Part shown: positions 6,602 to 13,927 of the stretch, piece after piece
Layout of the letters: each line of letters opens with the position of its first letter
Numbering within the stretch: the stretch's first letter is position 1
From: JALZAH01 sp051000755
GTDB lineage: Bacteria; Actinomycetota; Acidimicrobiia; Acidimicrobiales; Palsa-688
DNA: 15,754 bases
Direction of reading: 5' to 3'
NCBI GenBank assembly: GCA_051000755.1
Contig: JBPCNZ010000002.1
Location: 1-15,754 of the forward strand
Made by a program: the position numbers and the translations under genes
Notes under the pieces: generated by a model
Told to the model about the DNA's origin: nothing
Databases searched by the model: none
What the model saw: the letters and a program-made list of their open reading frames with translations, nothing else

Positions 6602-7273
6602 ATGCCAGGAGATCTGCAGCAAGAGGCGAAGGCGCTGGGAGACCCGACTCGACACCGTATTTTTCGCTATGTGGCTGAAGCCCCGGCCCCGGTTGGGGTG
6701 GCCGAGCTCACCCGTTTCGTGGGTCTCAACCACAACGCGGTGCGTCAGCATCTCGCCGTGCTCAAAGACGCTGGGCTGGTGATGGAGGAGGTTGAGGGCC
6801 GGGATCGTCCGGGGCGTCCCCGCCTGATGTATCGACTCCGCCCCGAGGCGGCCGGCGCGTGGGGCACCGTGGGCCCCTATCAGTATCTGGCGGAGATGTT
6901 GGCGGACGCCTTGGCGAACGGGAAGACCCCTCGAGAGGCGGGGCGCGACGCCGGGCGTCGCCAGACCGCGAAACCGGACCCGGACCAAGACCCCTTCGAC
7001 ATCATCGAAGAGCAGATAGCCCGCCGGGGGTTTCGGCCCACCAGGGCCACCCGGGGTGCCAAAGTGGATTTCGTTCTCGGCCGCTGCCCGTTCGAGGACG
7101 TGGCTGTAGCGAACCGGGACACCGTGTGCCAAGCGCATCTCGGCCTGGCAGAGGGCATGGCCGATGGTCTCGGCGGTCTCGAAGTTCTCCGGTTGGTGGC
7201 GAAGAACCCGCGTCGGGCCGGTTGCCGCCTCGCCCTGCGTGGCAACGACCAACTGGCCGGCAGTCACCGCTGA
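6602..7273 (+). CDS. SufR-like (COG2345) winged-helix regulator with C-terminal cysteine cluster
   Basis: This protein of 223 residues has an N-terminal winged helix typical of ArsR/COG2345 regulators: EAKALGDPTRHRIFRYVAE, VGLNHNAVRQHLAVLKDAGLV as recognition helix (~residues 40-60), then the wing EGRDRPGRPRLMYRL. The C-terminal domain has CPFEDVA at Cys162, a Cys at 176 with His179, and Cys208 in AGCRLAL. This 'CPF...C..H...C' arrangement is that of SufR-type repressors, whose cysteines hold an Fe-S cluster and link transcription to redox or Fe-S status. Metal binding here is inferred from the motif only. ATG 6602 is chosen because GGAGAGAGACG precedes it and the known domain begins right there. 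A GCTAGAAT box lies at 6562-6569. The gene is convergent with the FAD reductase (5 bases between stops) and divergent from the DUF2249 gene, a likely target. Confidence 0.75.
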   Translation: MPGDLQQEAKALGDPTRHRIFRYVAEAPAPVGVAELTRFVGLNHNAVRQHLAVLKDAGLVMEEVEGRDRPGRPRLMYRLRPEAAGAWGTVGPYQYLAEMLADALANGKTPREAGRDAGRRQTAKPDPDQDPFDIIEEQIARRGFRPTRATRGAKVDFVLGRCPFEDVAVANRDTVCQAHLGLAEGMADGLGGLEVLRLVAKNPRRAGCRLALRGNDQLAGSHR

Positions 7274-7278
7274 GGCAG

Positions 7279-8085
7279 TCAATCGTACTTTTCGCTGCGG
7301 ATGGTGGCGGGGTCCACCCCCAGGTCGGCCAGCCAGCCCGCTGCGGCTTCGACCATGATGGGCGGTCCGCACACGTACACCCAGCGGGGGAGCTGACCGT
7401 GGAGGGCTTCGACCAGCATGGCCCGGTCGACGCGACGGTGATGGGCGGCCCGGGAGTCGTCAGGATCCTGGGTGAAGGTGTGGACGACCTGGAGCCAGCC
7501 ACAAGTCTCGGTGAGACGGGCTAGGTCGTCGTGGTAGAACGCGGAGTCGAAGTTGGCCGACGAGCACACCAGCCGCATGGGGATGGCCAGGTTGGCGGCG
7601 GCGGCGTAGCGGATGATGGCCATGAGCGGCACCAGGCCGCTGCCGGCGCCCACCAGAAGCAACGGCCCGCCGGCGGCCTCGGTCCAGGTGAAACGTCCCG
7701 CCGGGCCGCGCACCTCGACCCGGTCACCGCACGACAGATCCCGGACCAGGCGGGGCGAGACAAGGCCGCCGGGTATCTCTCGGACTCCCAGGTCAATGAC
7801 GGATGCGTCGGGGAAAGGTGAGGAACCGACCGAGTAGGAACGCTGCACCGGTCGGGGCCGGCCTGCCACCGCCAGGCGCACGTTGTAGTACTGGCCGGGC
7901 AGGAACCCGCCAGGTTCACCGAGACGCAGCCGCAGGGTCAACGCGTCAGGCGTCTCGCCGATGAGCTCGACAACCTCGGCCTGCTGCCACTGTGGCCGGG
8001 GCGTCAAGGACTGCGGCGGCCGTACGCGGGTCGGCCCGGTCGCGGGAGCGCCGCCTCGGGCTTTGGAGTCAGGCGAAACATCCAC
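7279..8085 (-). CDS. FAD/NAD(P)-binding oxidoreductase (ferredoxin reductase type)
   Basis: This intact protein of 268 residues belongs to the ferredoxin-NADP reductase superfamily. The FAD-binding barrel covers residues ~35-135, with LPGQYYNVRL and the flavin motif RSYS at 82-85. The NAD(P) domain follows, with GAGSGLVPLMAI at 146-157, the CGPPIM motif at 239-244 and the aromatic end SEKYD. There is no fused 2Fe-2S or globin domain, so it must pass electrons to a separate partner such as a ferredoxin, Rieske protein or molybdopterin oxidoreductase; none is encoded nearby. The GTG at 8085 is preceded by TACGGT (8097-8092) with 6 bases between, suggesting a leaderless transcript. It lies immediately downstream of the cupin gene on the same strand. 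About 32 N-terminal residues are disordered (Gly/Pro/Arg rich). Confidence 0.85.
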   Translation of the reverse strand: MDVSPDSKARGGAPATGPTRVRPPQSLTPRPQWQQAEVVELIGETPDALTLRLRLGEPGGFLPGQYYNVRLAVAGRPRPVQRSYSVGSSPFPDASVIDLGVREIPGGLVSPRLVRDLSCGDRVEVRGPAGRFTWTEAAGGPLLLVGAGSGLVPLMAIIRYAAAANLAIPMRLVCSSANFDSAFYHDDLARLTETCGWLQVVHTFTQDPDDSRAAHHRRVDRAMLVEALHGQLPRWVYVCGPPIMVEAAAGWLADLGVDPATIRSEKYD

Positions 8086-8091
8086 ACCGCT

Positions 8092-8117
8092 ACCGTACCT
8101 CTAGCAGAGACTAGAAC
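8092..8117 (-). promoter_or_regulatory. Promoter/operator candidate of the FAD reductase gene
   Basis: On the minus strand the sequence runs TTCTAGTCTCTGCTAGAGGTACGGT. It contains the imperfect dyad TCTAG-N6-CTAGA, then TACGGT (a TAnnnT -10) 6 bases before GTG 8085. The dyad is the clearest palindromic version of the CTAGA element recurring in this window. Confidence 0.45.
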
Positions 8118-8501
8118 AACAGTCGAGGGTTCGGTTTGATGGTGGGACCGGTCGGCGGCGGTGAATGCTCAGGTAGGCAACGGCTGGGGCCCGGCTCGGA
8201 TGCGCCGTCGGGTTCCGGCGGGACTGGGCGCCAACGTCGCCGGCCCCAAACGCCACGCGTCGTCATCAACGGAGAGCTCGCCGGTTCCTTCGACGACCAC
8301 CACGACCACGTCGACCTCGTCGTTGACGTGCTCGCCGATCTCGCCTCCGGCGTCGAGGCGGACCAGGCTGGCGTTGAGCTGGCTGCTCGGCTCCAGGGTC
8401 CAGATCACCCCTTGACCGGTGGCATCGTTGCACTGGTCGACCACCGTGGCTCGAGGTGACGTTCCGCCCTCGCCGGTCACGGGGTCACCTTGGCGAAGCA
8501 T
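8101..8501 (-). CDS. Small cupin-domain protein, frameshifted near the end
   Basis: The minus-strand product is a single beta-barrel cupin: TLEPSSQLNASLVRLDAGGE, EIGEHVNDEVDVVVVVVEGTGEL (metal-site region with one His and acidic residues), and PAGTRRRIRAG, the second cupin motif. As written the frame stops at 8169 with PQPLPT. Adding one G at about 8178 (CCGTTG to CCGTTGG) gives PLAYLSIHRRRPV, the ending expected for this family, and a stop at 8101-8103. Function is unknown; the family includes sugar/amino-acid modifying enzymes and ligand sensors. The start is uncertain (ATG 8501, or a GTG about eight codons further in). It is upstream of and collinear with the FAD reductase, with which it may form an operon. 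Confidence 0.6.
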
Positions 8502-8868
8502 GCGGGTTGCCGGTCGACGGTGTCCGGCGAGGGCGTGTCTTGCCCCGGCCAGGTCGATCGGGCCGCCCCTGCGACTATGACGTCGGCGAGATCGTCCGCC
8601 GCAGCCTGCGGTCGGTCGGTCGGTGCGCGTGCAGTGCTGAGATGAGCGGGTCGGTCATGGCGGTGGTGCACAACGGGATAGCACCTCGACCGGCCGGAGC
8701 GCCCGGTTTCTCGCGGAGCCCTGGTGGCGCGGGCAGGTATTGCCGCCTGTCTGGCGGTCGCAGTCGCCTCCGGGGGGATACTGCCATGTCGGGCTGGGCT
8801 GGGCCGCTCGACCAACGGCTCCGGACAGCGGCTCTGGGGTCAACGACCCGGGGGGATGCGGCGCGCGG
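8502..8868. other. Intergenic stretch with nothing recognised
   Basis: This stretch separates the divergent cupin and methyltransferase genes. It holds a short CGGT repeat around 8610-8625 and a CTCCGGGGGG-type G run, but no frame here has a recognisable protein, RNA structure or repeat. Confidence 0.4.
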
Positions 8869-8880
8869 TACCGTCGTCTT
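8869..8880 (+). promoter_or_regulatory. Leaderless -10 element of the methyltransferase gene
   Basis: TACCGT (8869-8874) is followed by exactly 6 bases and the GTG start at 8881. There is no ribosome-binding site in that gap, which is the classic actinobacterial leaderless layout. Confidence 0.45.
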
Positions 8881-9477
8881 GTGAACGAGGGACACCTGGT
8901 GGGCTGCGCCAGTCTCGAGTGGGCTGAGCTGGTCGAGAACGAGCTGCTGCCCTGGGCCATCGGAGAACAGGATCTCGGTGACGATGTGCTCGAGGTGGGA
9001 GCCGGACCGGGTCTGACCACCGACGTGCTGGCCAAGCAGGTGGTTCGTCTCACGGCGGTGGAGAGCGATGATGCCCTGGCCGCCAACCTGGCTGAGCGCC
9101 TGGCGGGAACCAACGTGGAGGTCGTCCACGCTGATGCTACTGCGCTGCCGTTCGGCGATGGACGGTTCTCGGGGGCCGGGTGCTTCACCATGCTGCACCA
9201 TGTGCCCTCCGCCGAGTTGCAGGACCGGCTCTTCGCCGAGGTGTGTCGGGTGCTCCGGCCCGGCGGTGTGGTGGTCGGCCTCGATTCCACCGAGTCGCCG
9301 GCATTACGGGCGGACCATGACGGCGACGTCTTCGTTCCGGTCGATCCGACCACCCTGGCCGCTCGCCTGGAAACGGCCGGTCTCACCGACGTCACCGTCG
9401 AGGCCACCGCCGATCGTTTCCGGTTTCTCGGCCGGCGCAAGAGATCATCCTCGGGTGAGGGTTGCTCGTCGCCTTGA
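8881..9477 (+). CDS. Class I SAM-dependent methyltransferase
   Basis: This protein of 198 residues has the Rossmann methyltransferase motifs: motif I DVLEVGAGPGLTTDVL (~residues 35-50), the acidic end of strand 2 in LTAVESDD, motif II EVVHADATALPFGDGRF, motif III GCFTMLHHVPS, and VCRVLRPGGVVVGLDS. The substrate is unknown. It is closest to the UbiE/small-molecule methyltransferase group (Methyltransf_11). The frame is open further upstream, but GTG 8881 fits the family start (NEGHLVGCAS..EWAE) and the TACCGT box 6 bases before it. No frameshift is seen. It is convergent with the DUF7405-like gene. A CCGGCGCCGG palindrome at 9489-9498 between them may help termination. Confidence 0.8.
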   Translation: MNEGHLVGCASLEWAELVENELLPWAIGEQDLGDDVLEVGAGPGLTTDVLAKQVVRLTAVESDDALAANLAERLAGTNVEVVHADATALPFGDGRFSGAGCFTMLHHVPSAELQDRLFAEVCRVLRPGGVVVGLDSTESPALRADHDGDVFVPVDPTTLAARLETAGLTDVTVEATADRFRFLGRRKRSSSGEGCSSP

Positions 9478-9518
9478 TCTCGATCATCCCGGCGCCGGTT
9501 TCGAGCGTCGCGACCCGC

Positions 9519-10872
9519 TCATAGCAGTTCGGCGAGCGGGAACGATCGGTGCGCCCGCGGGGGCAGCAGATAGTTCTGTCGGTGGGTGGTCACCAGCATC
9601 TTGGTGAAACCCAGGTCCTCGTCGGCCAGGTCGTAGCGGGTCTTGAGGTCCTGGCTGTGCATCTCCCGGCGCATCTTCTCGAAGTGCTGGGCGGACGGGC
9701 TGAGGCCGATGAAGCGCACCCCGGCGGCCGGCTCGGCCGACACCGGACCGTCGGTGGAGAACCCGAAGGGGTTCTCGACGGTGTCGAAGTCTTGACGCAG
9801 GAAGAAGACGGTGCCTTTTTCCAGGCGTTGACCGTAGACGGTGGTGGTGTCGGTCTCGACCCGGGAGAGGAACTGCATCTGCTCGTTGTGGCCGACCAGT
9901 TTGAAGGTTTCGGCGTCGTGGTCACGTTGCGCCTGGAACGTCGAGGTTGCCGGTGACTGGTCCGGGCTGAGGATCTCTTCGGTCTCGGTGCGCCTGGGGT
10001 GGAACATGCGCTGCAGTCGTTGTTGGGGCGTGAACTGGTACCACCGGTCCAGGTCGATGGCGATGCGCGACAGATGCATGGCGGTGCCATGCGCGAAGTA
10101 GCTGTCCGGTGTCTGGTCGGTGTAGCCGGGCAGGGTCTCGAAGCTCGGCAGGTTCCCGGCGGCCAGTCCGTGGACGTGGCTGGAGGTGAACCCCATGAAC
10201 AGCATGGCGCCGGCCGGGATTTTTCCCGCGCCGGGGATCCGCAGCCGCTCGCCGATCCGTTTGGACATGCCCCGGCCGGCGAACCCGCGGCGTATCGAGG
10301 TGATAGTGACCAGGTCACCGATGTAGGCGTTCTCGGCGGGAATGCCGTTGAGGATCTGCTCACCCGGCTGGAACAGCACCTCGAGGACGTTGTCGATGTG
10401 CTGGCGGTAGTCGCTCTTGAAGTGAAAGCAGATCTCGTTGGCCTCGAGGATGACGTCGGGTGGGTCCATCGGGAACCGGATGGCGTCGGTGAGCGCCCAC
10501 TGGCCTTCGCTGCCGGCCAGCGTGGAGCGGGGCATGAACTCGTCGGTGAGGGTGGTCGGGATCCGCTGTTGGAAGTACGGGTCGCCGTACGCGACCTGGA
10601 TGAAGATGCCGCCCGGTTGGAGCGGGTAGACGTTCTCCACCTCACCCAACGCGGCGTTCAGCCGCTGCTGGGCTTGGCGCAGCGTCGCCTGGTTGTCGGT
10701 GGCGAAGGCCAATCGGGCGGTGACCACGGCGTGCCAGAGGGGGACGACCGCGATCGGCACGTCGTGGTGGACTTCTTCGGTGATACCGGGCAGCTCATTG
10801 GGTCAAGGGCGGTTCGACCTGGGTGCGTTTGGAGTAGTCGACCACCTTCGCCCAGTCGAAGGTTGCCGTCAT
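9519..10872 (-). CDS. DUF7405/DyP-like protein, one frameshift near the N-terminus
   Basis: The main frame gives about 413 residues with PLQPGGIFIQVAYGDPYFQQ, GAMLFMGFTSS, YFAHGTAMHLSRIAIDLDRWY and RLQRMFHPRRTE. The 'G-T-x-x-H-x-S-R-I-x-x-[DN]-L-D-x-W-Y' and R-M-F-x-P blocks recall DUF7405 proteins, which are distant relatives of dye-decolorising peroxidases. The haem-site GxxDG is not seen, so peroxidase activity is unproven. The N-terminus lies in another frame: ATG 10872 gives MTATFDWAKVVDYSKRTQ..PPLT, then TGA. Removing one C from the CCC near 10797-10800 joins it to NELPGITEEVHHDVPIAVV. AAGAGG precedes ATG 10872. No signal peptide is evident. It lies downstream of metE, separated by two hairpins. 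Confidence 0.5.
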
Positions 10873-10958
10873 CGATCGGGCCTCTTGCAGTCTGGTGCGA
10901 CCGTCCAACGGGCGCTTCTTGGTCCTCCTGCCTGATGCAGCTGCTGGGCCCGGTTCAT
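10869..10958 (-). CDS. 29-aa leader ORF or frameshifted N-terminus of the DUF7405-like gene
   Basis: ATG 10958 has the best ribosome-binding site nearby (AGAGGAGAACCA). It encodes MNRAQQLHQAGGPRSARW... and stops at TGA 10869-10871, overlapping the next ATG as ATGA, the layout of a translationally coupled leader. Alternatively, a one-base change in the GGAGGACC run (about 10920-10926) would fuse it to the frame KKRPLDGRTRLQEARS that leads straight into MTATFDW, making 10958 the real start of the downstream protein. The choice cannot be made from this sequence alone. Confidence 0.35.
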   Translation of the reverse strand: MNRAQQLHQAGGPRSARWTVAPDCKRPDR

Positions 10959-10999
10959 TGGTTCTCCTCTGCTGAGCGCGGAAATTATCGTTGCATGCC

Positions 11000-11047
11000 G
11001 GCGGCCTGTCAGGCCGCCGATTGCTGTGGGTGTGACGGCAACCCACA
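11000..11047. terminator. Two adjacent hairpins downstream of metE
   Basis: GGCGGCCTG-T-CAGGCCGCC (11000-11018) and TGTGGGT-N9-ACCCACA (11025-11047) are perfect inverted repeats in the gap between metE and the next leftward gene. Neither is followed by a long T tract, but strong GC stems of this kind often act as terminators in actinobacteria. On the minus strand an AT-rich CGATAATTT follows the first hairpin and may belong to the promoter of the next gene. Confidence 0.4.
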
Positions 11048-11138
11048 CAGGCCCCGACCATGCCCGATGGGCGCGGCTCGGTCGAGTGTCGGGGGACTCC
11101 GAGGGCGGGGGCGGTGCGGCCGGCGTGGTTCCCCCCAT

Positions 11139-13454
11139 CTATCGATGTCGGGGGGAGTCGACGTGGTCGCGTACTTGCCGGGCCGCCGCGACCAGGTTGG
11201 CGAGGGCGGGGACGACCTGGTCGTAGCGTCGGGTCTTGAGTCCGCAGTCGGGGTTGGCCCACACCCGCCCGGCGCCGAGGGTCTCGACGGCCCGAGTCAA
11301 AAGGTCGGCCAGTTCGTCGACGTCTGGCACCCGCGGGGAGTGCACGTCGTAGATGCCGGGCCCGATCCCGCCGAGGTAGGCGGTCCCGGTGAGCGTCCCC
11401 ACCGCGGTCATCTGCGAGCGGGCCGCTTCCAGGGAGACCACGTCGACGTCGAGGTCGGCCATGGCGGCGGCGATGTCGGAGAACTCGGCGTAGCACATGT
11501 GGGTATGCACCTGGGTGGTCTCGCCGGCGGGGGCGACGGCCAGACGGAACGCCCGGGTGGCCCAGTCGAGATAGGCGCCCCGTTCGGCCTGGCGTAGGGG
11601 GAGTCGTTCGGGCAGGCCGGGCTCGTCGACCTGGATGATCCCGATGCCCGCCGCGTCGAGATCGGCGACTTCATCGGCGACGGCGAGGGCCAGCTGGGCG
11701 GCGGTCTGCGCGGCGGCTTGGTCGTCGCGCACGAACGACCAGGCCAGCATGGTCACCGGCCCGGTCAGCATCCCCTTGATCGGCTTGGTGGTGCGCGACG
11801 CCGCGTAGGTGGTCCATTCGAGCGTGATAGGCCCGGGGCGGGACACGTCGCCGAACAGGATCGGGGGGCGTACGCAGCGCGACCCGTAGGACTGGACCCA
11901 GCCGGTCTGGGGGAGGGCGAAGCCGGTGTGCTGCTCGGCGAAGTAGCGGACCATGTCGTCGCGTTCGGGTTCGCCGTGGACCATCACGTCGAGGCCGATC
12001 TGGTCTTGGAGGGCGATTACCTGGTCGACCTCGGCGCGCAGCTGCGCCCGGTAGGCGCCGTCGTCGAAACGCCCGGCCCGCCACGACGCCCGGGCCGCCC
12101 GCAGCTCGGGTGTCTGGGGGAACGACCCGATGGTGGTGGTGGGGATCGACGGCAAACCGAGCCGGGCCGACTGGGCGGCCTGTCTGCTCTGCGGGGTGCC
12201 CGGCCGGCGCTCGGCGCCGCTCAGGTCGGCGAGGCGGCGCCGTACCGCCGGGTCCGACAGGCGACCGTCGGCGCATCGACGCTCGAGGACCGCCCGGTTG
12301 GCGGCGAGAGCGTCGGAGATGGCGTCGCGTCCCTCGCCCAGCCCCTGGGCGGCGACCACCAGTTCGGACAGTTTCTCCTCGGCGAACGCCAGCCACGACG
12401 CCACCTCGGCGTCCAGACCATCCTCGGCCCCGACGCTTGCGGGCACGTGCATCAGCGAGCACGAGGTCGACACCACCACGTCGGGGGCGAGGGCGGCCAG
12501 CCGCTCGAGGAGCCCGACGGTGGCGTCGAGGTCGGCGGCCCACACGTTGCGGCCGTCGATCACCCCGGCGAACAGCGTCCTGTCGCCGATCCCCCCGGAT
12601 TCTGCCAGGAGGCCGAGGTTGGCCGGTCCGGCGCAGAAATCCAAGCCGATGCCCTCGATGGGCAGGTCGACCAGTGGTCCCATGGCCTCGCCGGCGGCGC
12701 CGAAATACGTCGACACCATCATCTTGGGCCGGGTCGGGCATTCCCCCAGACGCCGGTAGACCCGTTCCAAGGCGGCCAGCTCGGCCCGGATCCGGTCGGC
12801 GACTAGCACCGGCTCGTCGAGCTGCACCCACGCCGCCCCGCCGGCTGCCAAGGCGCCCAGCAGGTCGGCGTACACCTCGATGAGAGGGTCAAGGAGCTTC
12901 CAGATGTCGAAACCGGGCTCCTCGGGTCGGGAAAGGAGCAGCAGGCTGAGCGGGCCGAGGAGCACCGGTTTGCTGTTTGTCACCCCCGCCGCGGCAGCTT
13001 CGCCCAGCTCCCCGACCGCCTTGTCCGGACACGCGGCCAGCGCGGTCTGGGGGCCCAGCTCGGGGACCAGGTAGTGGTAGTTGGTGTCGAACCACTTGGT
13101 GAGCTCCAGGGCCGCCACCTCTTCGCCGCCCAGCCGACCGCCGCGGGCCATGGCGAAATAGGTGTCCAGATCGACGGGGCCGCCGCCGTGCCGGTAACGG
13201 GCGGGGACGGCCCCCACCGCCACGGCGGCATCAAGCACATGGTCATAGAAAGAGAAATCGTTCGACGGGATCAAATCGATGCCAGCGCCGATCATGGTGT
13301 CCCAGTTCTGCCGGCGCAGCCGGGCTGCGCTGCCCGCCAACTCCTCGGCCGGGGCGTTCCCCGACCAGTAACCCTCCAACGCCCACTTCAGCTCCCGGCC
13401 AGCCCCGATACGGGGCATACCATGCGCCGTTGTCGCCACCGTCACCAGGAACAT
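11139..13454 (-). CDS. metE: Cobalamin-independent methionine synthase (5-methyltetrahydropteroyltriglutamate-homocysteine S-methyltransferase)
   Basis: MetE transfers the methyl group of methyl-tetrahydrofolate polyglutamate to homocysteine without B12. The 771-residue product is full length (E. coli 753). The N-terminal domain starts with GMPRIGAGRELKWALEGYWSG and includes AGIDLIPSNDFSFYDHVLD. The catalytic half begins near residue 445 (PTTTIGSFPQT). Zinc ligands are visible: His and Cys in VHTHMCYAEF (Cys ~654), a downstream Glu, and Cys ~737 in NPDCGLKTR. It is uninterrupted, unlike many neighbours. ATG 13454 is chosen because the family begins just there. The frame stays open upstream to 13865 with no homologous sequence. 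GGAG lies 11 bases upstream, a little far. No cobalamin or SAM riboswitch is evident in the 110 bases before the start, but a CTAGAGAAAC element lies at 13514-13523. Confidence 0.95.
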   Translation of the reverse strand: MFLVTVATTAHGMPRIGAGRELKWALEGYWSGNAPAEELAGSAARLRRQNWDTMIGAGIDLIPSNDFSFYDHVLDAAVAVGAVPARYRHGGGPVDLDTYFAMARGGRLGGEEVAALELTKWFDTNYHYLVPELGPQTALAACPDKAVGELGEAAAAGVTNSKPVLLGPLSLLLLSRPEEPGFDIWKLLDPLIEVYADLLGALAAGGAAWVQLDEPVLVADRIRAELAALERVYRRLGECPTRPKMMVSTYFGAAGEAMGPLVDLPIEGIGLDFCAGPANLGLLAESGGIGDRTLFAGVIDGRNVWAADLDATVGLLERLAALAPDVVVSTSCSLMHVPASVGAEDGLDAEVASWLAFAEEKLSELVVAAQGLGEGRDAISDALAANRAVLERRCADGRLSDPAVRRRLADLSGAERRPGTPQSRQAAQSARLGLPSIPTTTIGSFPQTPELRAARASWRAGRFDDGAYRAQLRAEVDQVIALQDQIGLDVMVHGEPERDDMVRYFAEQHTGFALPQTGWVQSYGSRCVRPPILFGDVSRPGPITLEWTTYAASRTTKPIKGMLTGPVTMLAWSFVRDDQAAAQTAAQLALAVADEVADLDAAGIGIIQVDEPGLPERLPLRQAERGAYLDWATRAFRLAVAPAGETTQVHTHMCYAEFSDIAAAMADLDVDVVSLEAARSQMTAVGTLTGTAYLGGIGPGIYDVHSPRVPDVDELADLLTRAVETLGAGRVWANPDCGLKTRRYDQVVPALANLVAAARQVRDHVDSPRHR

Positions 13455-13513
13455 CCCATCAACGTTCTCCCATCGGGTCCAGACTGCCAGGACCAGGGTT
13501 CTTCTCGCCTGCG

Positions 13514-13523
13514 CTAGAGAAAC
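13514..13523 (+). promoter_or_regulatory. CTAGAGAAAC element upstream of metE
   Basis: This ten-base element is identical to 3716-3725 in the whiB/msrB intergenic region. It lies 60 bases upstream of the metE start in the reverse orientation (GTTTCTCTAG on the metE strand). It is either a shared operator or a chance match; see the finding on CTAGA elements. Confidence 0.35.
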
Positions 13524-13564
13524 ATAGCCGGCGCGGCGTGGGGGGTGGCGGCCATTCGTCGAGC

Positions 13565-13753
13565 TCAGCGCAACGAGCCACCCCGCACGGCGGCGTCGCA
13601 ACCCCGGCGATGGCCCTTGCTCACCACGGCGCCACACTCGGCGCAGATCAGGTGAGCCCAACAGGCCGGCTCGCCGCCGGCCTCGGGCTCGGCCGCTGCC
13701 GTCGCGGCGGAAACGGTCGGCGCAGGATCCTCTGTGCGTGGCTGCTCCCGCAT
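13565..13753 (-). CDS. Small zinc-ribbon-like protein (62 aa)
   Basis: The ATG at 13753 is preceded by AAAGGAG with 7 bases' spacing, one of the strongest ribosome-binding sites in the window. The first half is a disordered Ala/Glu/Pro-rich tail. The second half is a compact cysteine motif, ACWAHLICAECGAVVSKGHRRGC, i.e. C-x5-C-x2-C-x11-C with two nearby His, suited to one zinc. Similar short 'CWAH-[LI]-x-C-x-x-CG' proteins occur as hypothetical proteins in actinobacteria, as far as I recall. Function is unknown; a nucleic-acid or protein-contact role is only a guess. It is divergent from the peroxiredoxin gene (174 bases) and downstream of nothing on its own strand. Confidence 0.6.
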   Translation of the reverse strand: MREQPRTEDPAPTVSAATAAAEPEAGGEPACWAHLICAECGAVVSKGHRRGCDAAVRGGSLR

Positions 13754-13879
13754 GTTGGTAGCTCCTTTCGGCGGCGTAACCCGGCTTCGATGAGCGCTCA
13801 GACAGCCTGGACCTTGGTGCCATCAGTAGGGGGCCACCTGGAAACATGACCAGCTCGATCGACAATCAAGGTGATTCTC

Positions 13880-13924
13880 CTGTAGGGTATCAGTAACTAG
13901 AAAAATCATCAGGCGTAGGAGGAT
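13880..13924 (+). promoter_or_regulatory. Promoter and ribosome-binding site of the peroxiredoxin gene
   Basis: TGTAGGGTATCAGTAACTAGAAAAAT is an AT-rich island with TAnnnT-type boxes and a CTAGAAA element at 13897-13903. TAGGAGGA (13916-13923) is a near-perfect Shine-Dalgarno sequence 4-5 bases before GTG 13928. Confidence 0.5.
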
Positions 13925-13927
13925 CCC

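Noticed and set aside
8605..8630. CGGT repeats in the cupin-methyltransferase gap
   Set aside because: Only about four units, with no partner repeats or spacer pattern. Not a CRISPR array and not clearly functional.
9999..11597. Long plus-strand open frame (532 codons) across the DUF7405-like gene, the intergenic gap and the end of metE
   Set aside because: It is antisense to two genes with clear homology and is rich in Gly, Val, Arg and Asp, as expected of a shadow frame in GC-rich DNA.
11718..12806. Long plus-strand open frame opposite metE
   Set aside because: It is the complement of a fully conserved metE coding region. There is no ribosome-binding site or recognisable protein.
13455..13564. 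Cobalamin or SAM riboswitch before metE
   Set aside because: I looked for a B12-box or SAM-type helices and saw none in the short gap. A covariance-model search would be needed to exclude one fully.
13455..13865. N-terminal extension of the metE frame to 13865
   Set aside because: MetE proteins begin at the GMPRIG segment. The extension is Arg/Gly-rich and overlaps the small zinc-ribbon gene, which has its own strong ribosome-binding site.
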